Assembly (NCBI GenBank): GCA_038496445.1
Contig: JALMLS010000479.1
Span: forward strand, 124,001-188,000
Length of the DNA stretch: 64,000 bases
Source: Trichosphaerium sp. ATCC 40318
Lineage: Eukaryota > Discosea > Flabellinia > Trichosidae
Reading direction: 5' to 3'
Below the pieces are notes generated by a model. That model was not told the origin of the DNA and ran no database searches. It saw only the letters and a list, made by a program, of their open reading frames with translations. The number at the start of each line of letters is the position of its first letter. Within the stretch, counting starts at the first letter, position 1. Below are positions 49,525 to 62,200 of the stretch, piece by piece. The translations under genes and the position numbers were made by a program.

Positions 49525-49582
49525 TCAAAATGCACACATGGTTATTGGCAGCCACAACACCCACCTTTTTTGAAAAAAAAGA
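49525..49582 (+). mobile_element. Solo 3' end of the same retroelement family, copy 3
   Basis: ATGGTTATTGGCAGCCACAAC then CACCCACCTTTTTTGAAAAAAAA repeats the 3' UTR block found after the stops of copies 1 and 2. It is a very short 5'-truncated insertion or a captured end. Confidence 0.45.
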
Positions 49583-49795
49583 TTGTTTCAAGCACAAATG
49601 GTATATGTGATAAAAACCAACACATTTAAAAGCTTTCATGACTTGGAATATACCTTGTACAGATGTATTTTTGACCTGTATCTGCCATACTATTCCTGTA
49701 CATTACCCACAGTCTCAATTTTACCATTGATGGAAGGCTATCATTTCTTTAACCCCTTTTTATCTCAATCAACAAATACAGTTTCTCAATTTTAT

Positions 49796-50843
49796 TTATA
49801 TATTGTAACTGTTGTATTTAGTTATACATTTTACAACTTTACTTTTTAATTGTATTGTATAGTTATCAGTTGCTGACATCAACATTGGTAAATGAGTTTG
49901 AGACATTGTTTGTATTAATTGTTGTAACTTTTCATTTTTATCATTAATTGCAGAATTAGGTTCAAAGTGTTCAAATTCCACATTGTCCATTGAAACACTT
50001 TCAAACAAATCATCACTGCTTTTATTTACCATATTTGTTATGTCATCATTAAATAATTCTGCACATAAAGCTTGCTACTTGAAGTTAATAAATAACAATA
50101 AAACAAACATACAGCTGATTTAAGGGTACTTTCAATGATTGGAAACATTTCATGCAATGGAGATGAAACTCTGGGTTGTTGAACATTAGTGGTGGTTTGT
50201 TGTGAGGGTTGGGGTGATTTTTGTCTTTCTCTAATTGCAAGAAATTTAGCAGCACGAGTGCAACTTGGATCAGATAAGGTTTTTATAACTAAAATCAAAA
50301 ATTAGTTGTAGATATACTCATGTTAATACATGTCAAAAACTCAGTTATCATGGCTGTGTCAATATTCAAAGTGGATTTAGTAGCTCGTGATCGTTTATTC
50401 AGCTGTGCTACCATGTCTGGAACATGCTGTAAACGTGTTAATACATGTGCATGAACAACAACGTGTACCTGCACGAGACGACGCTGCCATCCTTTGTGAC
50501 GACCATACATCCACTCTGTAGTTTGCCACGCTAACCAACGCACCTTTTTCAATGTAAGAAATCACGTGAAATAGTAGTTTGTCGTTACTTGAGGTTTTGA
50601 GCTTCCAAGCTCTGCAACGAGGGTATCAAACGCGTAATTCAAAGTTGTAATGCTTCGGTGAGCCTTGAGTTCGGATTTGAGCGCCTTTACACGTATTAAC
50701 GCAAGCGGCATGTACACAAAATGTAAAAGTTACCAACTTTTACAACGCACCTCCAAATCGCACTTATTTGGTCGATTATACTTTGTGTGGTGCGTAATCT
50801 TCTCTATTAACGCATTTATTCGTTTTCTGACTTCCACATCCAT
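49796..50843 (-). CDS. Multi-exon protein, unknown
   Basis: ATG at 50843 (MDVEVRKRINALIEKITHHT). Exons continue NRPNKCDLE, ALKSELKAHRSITTLNYAFD, TLVAELGSSKPQ, then VPDMVAQLNKRSRATKSTLN, SCTRAAKFLAIRERQKSPQP and SPLHEMFPIIESTLKSA. The last exon is DDLFESVSMDNVEFEHFEPN, MSQTHLPMLMSATDN, ending at 49796. The N-terminal third is helical and charged, the middle Gln/Ser-rich. It borders the repeat island at its 3' side, so the last exon could be affected by inserted sequence. No domain is recognised. Confidence 0.4.
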
Positions 50844-50994
50844 AATCTCGACAAATACACCGTGTCAGCGAAACCACTGCATCAACGATTAACGTGCTTC
50901 ACACAATACAAGGGATGGGCGAGAGTTAAGTGTACATTGTTTAATTTGTTTGCCAGTTAAGTGATTTTTGTACGCTTGTAGTTAACGTGACACG

Positions 50995-53375
50995 ATGAGC
51001 AGCACCAGGGACTTTGATTACTACGTACACAAGGCAGCACATCTCGTAAAACAAAACAAGCTACGCCAAGCCGTTCATTATTACGTGAAGGCAGAGAGCC
51101 CCAACAACGTAGATGAACAGAGCCTGAAGATATTTACGGAAAGGGGCGGTATGGTTTTTGTACAAAATGTCAACTTGGAAAAGTAAACGTAATATAGCAC
51201 TGTACCATAAGCTTGGAGAGTACGACAAGGCCATCACAGACTTCGACAGCGCACTTGAAATTAGGTACGCGCAATATTACTGCATTTTTTTATGGATTGG
51301 TTGTCTTAACATGCGCTAACCGCACCGCAACGCAGCGAGAACAATGCCAGCTTATTAAATTTACGAGGCTACGCACGATCAGCCAAAGGAGACTTCGAAG
51401 AGGCGCTGCATGATTTTGAACAGCAAACAGTGGTGGATGACAAGTGCGTGTCACGTTTTTGTTGCCAAATTAAGCGAACCGTCATAATTTATTCAAATGA
51501 CGCTCGTCGACCCTTCCTTCTTTCCTTTCTAAGTCTATAGAGATCAAAATGCTTGGTCTTCACTGGGTCTTACCTATTTCTCCCTTGGACAGTATCAAAA
51601 GTCATTGGAGTGCTTCACCAAAGGTTTGTAACCATAAAAAAAATTATACCAAAAGCACATTTTGTTGACTACAACGTACAGCTGTTGAATTGGACATGTA
51701 CAACAGAACTGTACTTGCCAATCGCGCCAATGTGTACCTCAGTCTTGGCGAGTGGGAAAAGGCACTCAAAGACTTGGACAATGCCGGTAAAATAAGGCCA
51801 CATCCGTTCGACATAGGGAAGCGTGCAATCGCACAAGCAGGCACGCCCGCACAATACAAACAAAAAAAGGAGTTACTAAATCTTGTTATATTTCAGGGAT
51901 AGGAAATGCCACACTAGCCAACACGCATATAAGCAATGCTGCGCGTGCTCTCAACTCACCTAAATTTAAGACTTCCCTTGAGTATGTCGTACGACAATGA
52001 CATGACTTGTGTCTAACCAGTACGTTGCAGGTACTACCGTGGTCGTGTCAACCTCCAATTAAAGTCATACAAGAAAGCTGCGCGAAATTTTAATAGAGCG
52101 TGGACAGCTGATAGCTCAAGGTACCCGATCTTCAAATATGTTGCTTCATGTCCTAACGCTGGTTAAAGACGCAATGTAGTCAAGTTGGCATACAGAGGCT
52201 ATGCTAAATGGCGACGAGGAGAAAACAAGGCCGCACTAGACGATCTCGATAAAGGTGCCAATAATAAAATATCATCACCCGCTTCCTACCACAATCATCA
52301 ACACTTTGCTAACCTTTCCAAAGCGTTAACCTTTGTGCCATGTCATGACGAGTGGCTAAAGTGGAGAAACCAGATATCTGCAGAGCTAAGAAAGGCTGAT
52401 GTGATTAGCAGTGACGATGTTAAAATCAATGATTCCGACGACAGCGAGACAGCAGAAGACCCTGACGATATAAACGGTACGTTACAATAATAAATAACTT
52501 GTACATCTGATAATGGTTGCAGTGCTTGAATCCACGTCTCATCAATCCAGCGGCGGGACCAGCATGGCAGGTACATTACTTTTTAAAGTGATATAGACCG
52601 TTTGGCATGATTTGTTAAGGTTGAATTGCTTTATTTAACACAACCATTAGTTGTGGCGGACAGGTTGATCAAAGACAACGCCAGCTTGAAGGAAGAGATA
52701 GGTCAGCTTCAGGGAGAGCTAGAACATCTACAACAAGTTGAGCAAGAAAAAGAGAGCCTTGAAGAACAGCTAGAAGCATTGAAGACTGAGCTCTTTCAAT
52801 CAAAGGAAATGCACACACAGACTTTGCAACAGCAACGAGACATGTACGAAGAGAAGCTTGAGTTGGAATATCAGAACGTGGAAGCACTGAAGGAGCAGCT
52901 CAATGAACTGAGAGACTCTTACGAACAAAAGCTGGAAGATAAAAATACAGAGATAGCTCAAGTGGGCGATGAGATGCAACGCAAGGAACAAGAACACAAC
53001 CTAGGTATGAGGACGTTCCACAAAGAGAACAACAAAAGAATAGATGATCTGAAGCGTATGCTGATCAACACAAAAACTGAATTTAATCAAATGATGGCAT
53101 CGTGTGTTGAACACATTGACCAAGGTATTAACCCTGAAGCTAAGATATTTGACATTGAAACTACGCAATATGCACTGCAACAACAGCAACTGCAACAGCG
53201 CCAAAGAACGGAAGAAGAATCTGGAACCAGTACAGAAACAGCTGAATTCCACAGCGGGTCAGCCTCCCTCAGCGGCGAGCCCAACGGTAATGAGGTAGAC
53301 AATGATAGCAACGATAGTGGTATGGACCACAACCACACAAATGCTAGCATCCATGATGATGACGAGTTGGAGTAG
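50995..53375 (+). CDS. TPR protein with C-terminal coiled coil
   Basis: ATG at 50995 (MSSTRDFDYYVHKAAHLVKQ). TPR units fall on separate exons: LRQAVHYYVKAES, ALYHKLGEYDKAITDFDSAL, NASLLNLRGYARSAKGDFEE, NAWSSLGLTYFSLGQYQKSL, NRTVLANRANVYLSLGEWEK, YYRGRVNLQLKSYKKAARNF and LAYRGYAKWRRGENKAALDD. After an acidic linker (DSDDSETAEDPDD) comes a long coiled coil at 52650-53100 (KEEIGQLQGELEHLQQVEQE and so on). A Gln-rich and acidic Ser/Asp tail ends DDDELE at 53375. About seven TPRs with a coiled coil suggest a scaffold or co-chaperone-type protein. No enzymatic part is seen. Confidence 0.75.
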
Positions 53376-53502
53376 TCAAATGGGAATCGAGTGCTGTAAC
53401 ACTTGATTATTTTTTTTCTTTGTACAGTTATTTTTGCAGTGTGTTTAATATGCACAAACAGCAGCATACGACCACTGCAACAGTAAAATTGTTTGTAAGT
53501 AA

Positions 53503-54932
53503 TCATCTAGACTCTCGTATTGGCTCTATTGGCGTAGACTCAGCCTCATCAATATCATACATAAGTAGGTTAGAGCCATCTTCAATGACCAGAATGTGAT
53601 TTCTAGGCACCGGTACCCTACAACCACAAAAATCAGTTTTATCATGTCGCAACAAACTGTGCACTACGTACCACTCGCGCTTGTTCTCTGTAAGAGGTTC
53701 TGATGCAATAATGTGACAGAAGTGACGTCTATCGTGTTGCGTCATATGGTACCAAAACTGGGAGGGAGTTAACATCACTGCAACCAAACGAATAAAACGT
53801 TTTATATTTTTCAAATTAAAAAACGTGTATCCAACCCATACCTGCTCTCCAGTGCGCTCCTTGCACTCAAACTTACTTCCTGACGCATAATATAGAGACG
53901 CTGGTTCCTGACGCATAAACCATGAGCTTGTGTTGCAGTAAAGCTTCAGTGAGGCGTACGTTCTCTGGATGATCTATAAATCGTGTAGCAACTATCGAAT
54001 ATCCGTCGCTAACCACGAAATTTAGCATGGAGCAATCTCCAGTACCCAGCTCTCTAGCCCATTTACCCAGTACGCGAACAGTTCCAACCATAGCCTGTTC
54101 CAATTGCTCAACAGGATACCGTTTGTGCTTGCTAATCTCCAGAGCTTCAGCATCAGCTAGTAGTTGAAGAAATAAAGCGAAGCAATGCTCGGAGTCGGTG
54201 CTGCCTGCATTGTTTTGGTTAGCGTAAAATCACACGTGCGATTACTCAACAAGTAGACAAAAAGGGTTATGCGCGGATAGACGCCTTGAGGTGCGCACCT
54301 TGGACGCCATTGAAGATGTCATCACTCAACACAGACAGGAGTCGCCTTTTTAGTTTAGCAAAGTTGTGTACAGCGCCATTGTGCATGAATAGTAGATTCT
54401 GGAATTTGAACGGGTGGCAGTTAGCTGAATGACACCATTAGCATGCTTGACAAAACGTGTTTAGGTCAATGCTTGCCTTGGGAGGTTATGGATCCTGGCG
54501 AAGCGGCTCTGACATGTGCAAACACCAATCGTGAATAAATAGTCTCGCAGAGGCGATGCAAGTTCATGTTATTCCATGCAGGTGTCACGCTCAAAAATAT
54601 ACACGGTGACGCGACCTTAATCTTCTGTCAGCGTTTACTACATGTAAAATACGTGCCTCACCCTGTTCGTTACCTGTTTTAGGAGGATACCAACCAATAC
54701 CAAACCCATCTCCGTTCATGCATGGATTTAAGCCTGTTAGGCGTAGTTTACTATTGTAACTCTACAAAATTAGTAACTATTGTCTGAATAAAACCCAAAC
54801 AATAACGTCTGTACAATTTAATTCGAAAATACGTACTTGGTGTATAATAGAATGTGTAGGACGCGTAATGAGGTCCGCCAAACGAATAAGTACACTATTC
54901 GTGTTTCCAAAGTATACAACGAATCTGCACAT
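53503..54932 (-). CDS. DUG3: Class II glutamine amidotransferase, DUG3-like
   Basis: Start MCRFVVYFGNTNSVLIRLAD at 54932. Cys2 is the N-terminal nucleophile of the GATase class II (Ntn) fold. LITRPTHSIIHQSYNSKLRL, MNGDGFGIGWYPPK, ETIYSRLVFAHVRAAS, FMHNGAVHNFAKLKRRLLS, STDSEHCFALFLQLLADAEA, LNFVVSDGYSIVATRFIDHP and ASLYYASGSKFEC follow the DUG3/YafJ pattern in order. It ends at 53503. In yeast, Dug3 with Dug2 cleaves glutathione outside the gamma-glutamyl cycle. No Dug1/Dug2 gene is in the window. An alternative is the related EgtC-like group. Short introns throughout. Confidence 0.82.
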
Positions 54933-55069
54933 GCCTGTAAGAGCGAGGTTTAATAGTAACTCGTAATTCTGGGCTTAGCAATGGCAAGTCAACTAAGTTC
55001 TTATCTTTAAATACTTCCCGCCCTCTGCAGCTGTAGCAATACCAATTTATTCTGCTTAGGTGTGGCATT

Positions 55070-55897
55070 ATGTCAACTACGCGCAGAAAACCAAAAGTGT
55101 ACAAACGGCGAAAAGATGTAAGCGCGGATAAAGAGAATAAAAGCAATGCCCTGCGAGCTCCAATGCGATTCAAGCTCACAGGCGCTACAAAACGTAACGC
55201 ATCAAAAAAAAAGGGTCTACTCGTGCGAAACAAGCCCGCACCAAAGAAGAGATCGCGCAAAGCGGCAAAAAAGGTGCGGTTGTCAAGTAGAAGCTGCCCA
55301 TTTTATGTAGAAAATTTTGAAAACCGCCGTTAATTTTTTTGGATTACAGGCACCACAATATGATGCAACATACTTTAAAGATCTAAATGACGAATTTGAT
55401 GACTTGGAAGGGTTTTCACTGTGCTCAGCGTCGCCTTCACCAGCCAAAAAAAAGACAGAAAAGAAGAGGAAGAACAAGAAACACAAGAAACGAGGGCGTG
55501 TTAAAGATGAAATTGAAAGCAGTTTAGTGGATGAAATTATTACACCACCAGAAGTACAGCCAGACGAGCCCAATGCACAAAACTTTAGCGCAGACACTCC
55601 AATAACGCCTGGTACTGCCTTGGTGCAACACCTTCGCTGACAGTTGTTACAGATATTTTAGATGAGATACCTCTACCTGATGAATTGGATGAGGACAGCG
55701 CAGGCGAGTTGTCAATATCAATTTCTATAGACGAGGAGGAAATGGCGATGCTTGCTGAATTATCGGATGCCTCCATTGAGTTGTCCTTTGAAGAAATCAC
55801 TGACAGCGAGGAGGAACTAATAGGAGGCGATCATGTTGTAAATGCCGCAGACCCACGCGTCAAAGAGCTTTTGACCATGCTGGAAGAATGTAAATAG
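55070..55897 (+). CDS. Charged nuclear-type protein, unknown
   Basis: ATG at 55070 (MSTTRRKPKVYKRRKDVSAD). Strongly basic N-terminus (KKRSRKAAKK), then the exon APQYDATYFKDLNDEFDDLE, a Lys-rich segment (KKTEKKRKNKKHKKRGRVKD), and a very acidic C-terminus (DEIPLPDELDEDSAGE, ISIDEEEMAMLAEL) ending LTMLEECK at 55897. The intron before VVTDILDE removes a stop. Charge separation suggests a chromatin or nucleolar protein. No family is recognised. Confidence 0.5.
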
Positions 55898-56212
55898 AAC
55901 CTAATTGTAAATAATCACCGTACATTAAAAAAAAAAGTACGCCGCAGCTAGGAGTTATATGTTCGTTAAAGCGGCTCAAAAGCTGATAAATCCATTTGTC
56001 GACTAGTTGCCATTGATGGCAGCGATTGAGACAATTTTTTAGTGAGGATTGCACATTGAACGCCGCGTAATGATGTAATTAAGGTGATTGCACTGCGAAC
56101 ATTCACCAAGAAACTTGACACTTAGTTAGTAAATTATAAAAGCCATCAAACTCACCTTGAGTCAAATCTTATTGTGCCTGAGACCGTGTTAGGGCTATAT
56201 TGCATCAAGTCT
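55898..56212. other. Intergenic, promoter side of the Roco gene
   Basis: About 315 nt without a supported gene. Confidence 0.3.
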
Positions 56213-59200
56213 ATGTTTATGCAAGTGGCTGAAATGCCAAACATGTCTAACAACAGTAAGGTACGCTTTTTTAGCTTGTATTAACCTCTCACGGCATTGT
56301 CGATTGCCTGTTTGAAGTCTTCTGCACTACATCGCATCTTTTTCGCGTCACTGAACGTGTTATAGGATAATTGGTATCACTTAGCATACCTCGTCACTTG
56401 TAGGCTCATGTAGCAAAATTTAGGGTGAATGGTCGTACGCCTGAAATCTGTGTTGTCCTCCTTCTCCATTGCTTGCCACTAGTATATTCAAATATTTAAA
56501 AGCACTTTTTAGCTTCGTGACTTGTCTTGAATTGGTTTATGCCAAATACAGTTGTTTTTTTGTAAAACGTACTTTCAGTACACCACACACGAACTGCTAC
56601 AGCCATTTGGCTACGTGCCGATAAGTAACGCGTAGCGCAACCACTTTTATACCACAGGCAACCCATGTATTGACGAATCAAGGTTTGACACTAATGGCTA
56701 ATGTACCAGTAAGTCTACAGCTTCACCTGGCCCATATTATATTTTTACCGGCGTATTTACAGTTCAAATGCATTGCTGGAGAGGTCGACACAATATTGGA
56801 GGGTGTAACGTGCACGCATGATGCAAATGTAAAGACAAAAGTAATTGGAGAGCTGCATCTCACCAATTATCGCATTGCTTTTACTTCGAGCGACACAAGC
56901 GTACGTGGATGTCTGTCGGTGTTTCAAAAAGTTAGCAAATGTACCACTCCACGTTAACGCTTTTATTAGGCTCCTTTGGCTTTTAGAAGATGGAGCGTAC
57001 CAATAGGCGCTATAGTTCATTTTTCTAAACCGCGATTGCACAATCCTGTTGGCAGTTTGGTCAAGTCCCTCGGCAAATGTACGTCATAGGTGTTAACTGA
57101 CACGCAACACTATTTGTGTTATTGTTTTGATCTTGTGGTTCCACAAGCGCTGGTTTGAAACTAACTTTGAGGTTCCATTTTAGCGCCATTGACAGTCAAG
57201 CCTAAAACCTTGCAATTTATATCAAGACCATTCTGTAAACGCGTATTGGGCTTTCCTGGCAACACCAACCACAGCAGAACAGTGAGTCAGTTTTTAACAA
57301 AAAACACTCTCTCAAAGACTGTCAACAATGGTCTTTTTTGCTTCTCAAATAGAGAAGTCATACAAGTACGTCTTGGCCAAATACTACCCTTTTTGTGCTA
57401 GTTAACGCGAAGACATGATTAACAAGGATTTAGAGCGCTATAAATGGATGGTACTTGTACAATGTAGCTTCTGAGATAAAACGGATGCGACTCTTTCCAT
57501 CTGACAATTGGCGTCTGTGTGTTGTAAGTACTTTCAATTTTCGAGCTTGACCATGCGCTGCACGACCTTGACGTGTGCACAGCCACCTAATACACTTTTT
57601 TTTATGTTAGAAAGCTGACGTGATATCATCTTACTACCCCAACACCGTAATTGTACCTAATTCTGTAACTGATGCACAACTTCAAAGTACGCCTTGCATT
57701 GGGTTGATGTGCTGTTATTGATACCCCTTTAGCTGCTGCTTCTGCTCGCGGTGGTGAGTTCCCTCACGTGGTTTGGGGATCAACAGTTCATGAAGGGTTG
57801 CTATTGCGAGCTGGAGAACCAGTAGATTGGAGCGCTGACATGAGCCATGATGCTGCCATTTGCAATGTACACAACCGAAAGTTATTATAAAACTATTCTT
57901 AACGCCAAAACCAGGCCATTGCTATCAAGAACTCAGATACGATAAAAGTATTTAGCGCTTCTGGGATGTCAAGGAAGGTACCTTCGTACTACAACGACTG
58001 CTTTACTTGGTATTGGTGCGTGGTGGTTCATTGACTATGTTTATGAAAAAAAAAGGTAACCTTGCCTAACTAACCTCTCCATAAGGATGGACCTCAACGA
58101 ATCAGTCGCAACGCTGTATCAAGACATTGACAAATTACACACATTGATCGACGGCACCAACACGCTACCTGACCTATCCGATTTGAGTTGGTACGTGTGT
58201 TCACCTCACCCCTAAGAAAAGGAAAAAAAAGTCAAATATCTATTAACCGCGCTCAAGGATACAATATTGTCAGCGCATTATCCAACTGGTAATGGGCATT
58301 GTTATGTTAGTAGAAAAAGAGAACTTTGTACTCGTGCAGGTAATTTACACGTTGCCGTCCGATTAAATGTCAACAAGAGTTAACATCATGCTTTTTTAGG
58401 GGTCAAGGAGGAATTTAACGTATTATGCGGTGATATCACTCGCACAATTCGTACTCGATCCAACGTACAGAACGGTGGAAGGATTTATCAGATTGATTGA
58501 GAAGGATTGGATACGCTACAGTTATCCCTTCTATGACGCCATGGCCCACAAGGACAAAATCCGTCCTCATTTCGAACTATTCATGACATGTGTTTGGGTG
58601 CGCTGCTGTTTAACACTTCACTTTACTTTACTACTTTCATTCGTCGTCTTAACAATACTGTTTGTAGCTCATTTGGAACGAGTTCTCGGCGCAGTGCGAG
58701 TTCAACGAGGAACTGATCATATTCCTGATGAAGCACCAGTTCTCGTGTAGGTATGGCTCCTTCTGCTTTAATAATCAAACCGAAAAGCTGGAGTTTGAGT
58801 TTATCAACAAATCTCCTTCCGTCTGGAATCACGTGCTTCTCAATCGCACTGATTTCATTAACGGCGCATACCTTCCAGATAAGCGCGTTCTCAATGTGGT
58901 ACGTCTACATAAGTGCCTAATGGAACACATGTGCTTTGTCTCCACAACAGAGTAAGCGTACTAATGCAAGGATAATTAGGTATTGTCTACAAGAGTTCCC
59001 TATGTTTTTTTCAGCTATTTCATGCAAGGACATGCGCACCATTGTTTGTCGCAATCAGCTGCTTTGGCAGCCCTCGATTTCAGTGACACATTGTCGGTAG
59101 CTTCTCAAGTCTCGCTGAATTTGAGCAAGATGGGATTATTGGCTGCTCCTCATCAAATTTTTACTTGTCACCAACTTAAAGAGTTGGACTTGTCTCACAA

Positions 59201-62200
59201 CCTCTTACAGAATCTCCCTCAAAAGATTTGGTGTTTTACAGGTGCGCCCTTGAATTGTGTAAAACATTATTAGTATCATCATCACTTGTGTATTCCTGAC
59301 ACTCTCAAAAGGGCTTCAAGTACTGAACATGTCCAACAATCCATTGTACATGGTGTCCAAAGATCGAATGCAGATGCTAAAGAAACTGACCTGCTTGCAA
59401 GTTCTTAAACTTGACACGTGCGCACAACCTTGGCTCAAGAATTGTTTATCACTTATTCATGTACTAGCACACTCATTCGCTCTTTTCCAATGTCAGCTTT
59501 ATCCATGACCTCTCTACGAGAGCTATCCCTCAACAATATAAAAGGTATCACCACAAATACTAGCATCATTGTCATTTACTAACAGCATTGTGATTAGACC
59601 TCAGGTTGCCTACTAAGTTCCCAGAAAACAATCATCTTCTGAGGTTTTCGTTTCGCGGCGGATCTCTGCAACATATTCCTGCCTACCTCAAATCCTTGCG
59701 CGCTCTAGAGGTTATTGACGTGGGCAACAATGACATGACTTCGATTGACATGGAACTACTATCGGTCTGGCAGCTCCGGTCGTTGAAACTAGATCGCAAC
59801 AAAATCAAAAAGATTCCATCTGATTTGGGTAACTACAAGTGCGTTCTTTTTATCCATACCATCAAGGTTTTTACTTACTTGTATCTCGTAGTACCCTTGA
59901 GATACTGAACATATCTGGAAATTGCTTCGCAAAGTTACCACCATCTCTGTGCAACCTAGTCAACTTGAAGGAACTCTTTCTTGCAAACAACGAGCTCAGC
60001 AAACTGCCCAAAGGCTTATTGGCAAGCTTAACTAACCTGCAAGTCCTTGACATCAGCCACAACCACTTTGGCGACTGTCCACAACAAATATCGCATCTCA
60101 CCAAACTTGTGACGCTAAAAGCAAATAATAACAAGTTTACAACACTGCGGGCAGACATCCTCATGTTGACCAACTTGCGGACTTTAGGTAACTTTCTTTT
60201 AATTAATGGCGCCTCTGTCATGTCAATTACTTTTTTTTAATTAACGTGAATCAATAGACATCAAGCACAATCAAATCAGGGATTTGCCAGTTGCAATAGG
60301 GAGCTTGACTACATTGCAAAGCTTAGATATTTCGTCAAACAAGTTACAGTTTATTCCACCTACAATAGTACGTACTAGCTCTTCTTTTTCAGCAATTCAC
60401 CATACGCGCAGGGAGGGCTTTACGGTAGGCTTGACACATTCCGCTTCAAGGGTAACCCGCTATCGGAACACGAACTGCCAGAGGCCATACTCGATGGAGA
60501 TCCACAAGACATGCTCGCTTTTTTAAATGCTCTGCTTGGTGGTGATAAACCAGTGTATCGCATAAAGCTCATGTTGGTCGGTGAGGAGAATGTAGGCAAA
60601 ACTACTCTGGTAAAGGCTTTAACAGCACAATGGCGTACACCTGCCGACGCCAATGGAGCCATCAATGCACAAACCCTGAAACAAGGGCAAGTCAACACAG
60701 AAAACTTCTCTACGGACGGGATAGATATCACCACTGCTGAATTTGATTTTAACATCAAAAAGAAAAACAGCAAAAGCGAGAAAAAGGTTACAATGACGAT
60801 CAACTTTTGGGACTTTGCAGGCCAAGATGTGTACTATCCAACACATCAATTTTTCTTGTCCAATCACGCGGTTTATTTGGTTGTTTGGAACATTACAAAG
60901 CCGCCTGAAGCCTCTCGCATAGAGTATTGGCTCTATAATATTCAAGCCAAGGTGCAAAAGGCCAATGTTCTTCTCGTTGCAACACATTTGGATGAAGCTA
61001 ATATTACAAAAGATCAAGTGCAAGGTGCGCAAAAATTATATATTTCATTAGGTATCACTTTCACGTTGCTAAAAACGATGGTGTTAATAATAGGCATGTT
61101 CACGCCAATGAAGGCACAGTACAAAAAGAAGTTTCCTTTGTTTGTGTTCAGCATGGCCGCTGTTAGCTGTGAAGACGGAACTGGTGTTCCAGCGCTGACT
61201 AAACAGCTTGAGAAGTTCATCATGAAACAAAAGGTGGTGGGACAGCGCTATCCCAAGTCCTATGTGCTCCTTGAAAAGCTAATCGAGGAAGAACGCTTCG
61301 TTGTTAGTCCACCAATTATATCACTGGACGCTTTCATACACATGGGCAAGCTGTGTCGTATTGATTCAGAAGAGGATATACTCAGAGCTGCAAAGCTACT
61401 ACACGAGCTTGGATCTGTAATATACTTTCAAAATGGTAAGTCAAAAAAACTAGTTGTAGTCTTACACACGTCCATCTAACCACCCAACCCGCCTAGATCC
61501 CAAACTGCGCGATTATGTCATTCTTTCACCCCAATGGTTGCCACAGATGTTGTCCACGTTAATTACAACCAAACACCGCTTCTTAAAGCAAGGCATACTG
61601 CAGCACAAAGGTACAACTATATACATGTGTTAGGAAACGTCAATACTAAAAGATACCTTCACAAGATGTACCATTCATTTGGAAGCCACCAGCGTACCCA
61701 GAGAAGCTTCACCGACACTTGTTTATGCTACTCGAAAAGTTTGAAATTACGTACAATCTAGTATCCAACAAAGGGAAGACTATCATACCGCTACAAGATC
61801 AAGACGGTCAATTGAGGGCGCTCAGAGCATTGGTATTCCAGCTACAACATTATATCATGGCTGTTTTTCGCTAATTATACATCTCTAGATGCTGGTAGCT
61901 CGCGAAATTAATAAGAGACCATGCCACACTGGCTTTTATAGGGACCCTGTAAATATCGCAGGCGAACACACTGACGAGGTGAGCAAATCATTTGCATTTT
62001 AAAATGATAGGTTGAAATCTAATGTGTTGTGCAAATAGCGCAAGCCAGGGCGAGCTACAATATCATCGCCTAAGACCAACAGATTTAGAAAAGAGCGTGC
62101 CCCTCTACCTCATCGTCGCGTTTTATCGGAAGTGAACAATGAACGAAGCAAAGAACCCAAAGCAGCGCGTAGAATGGTTTCAGAATTAGCGTTAAGTTCA

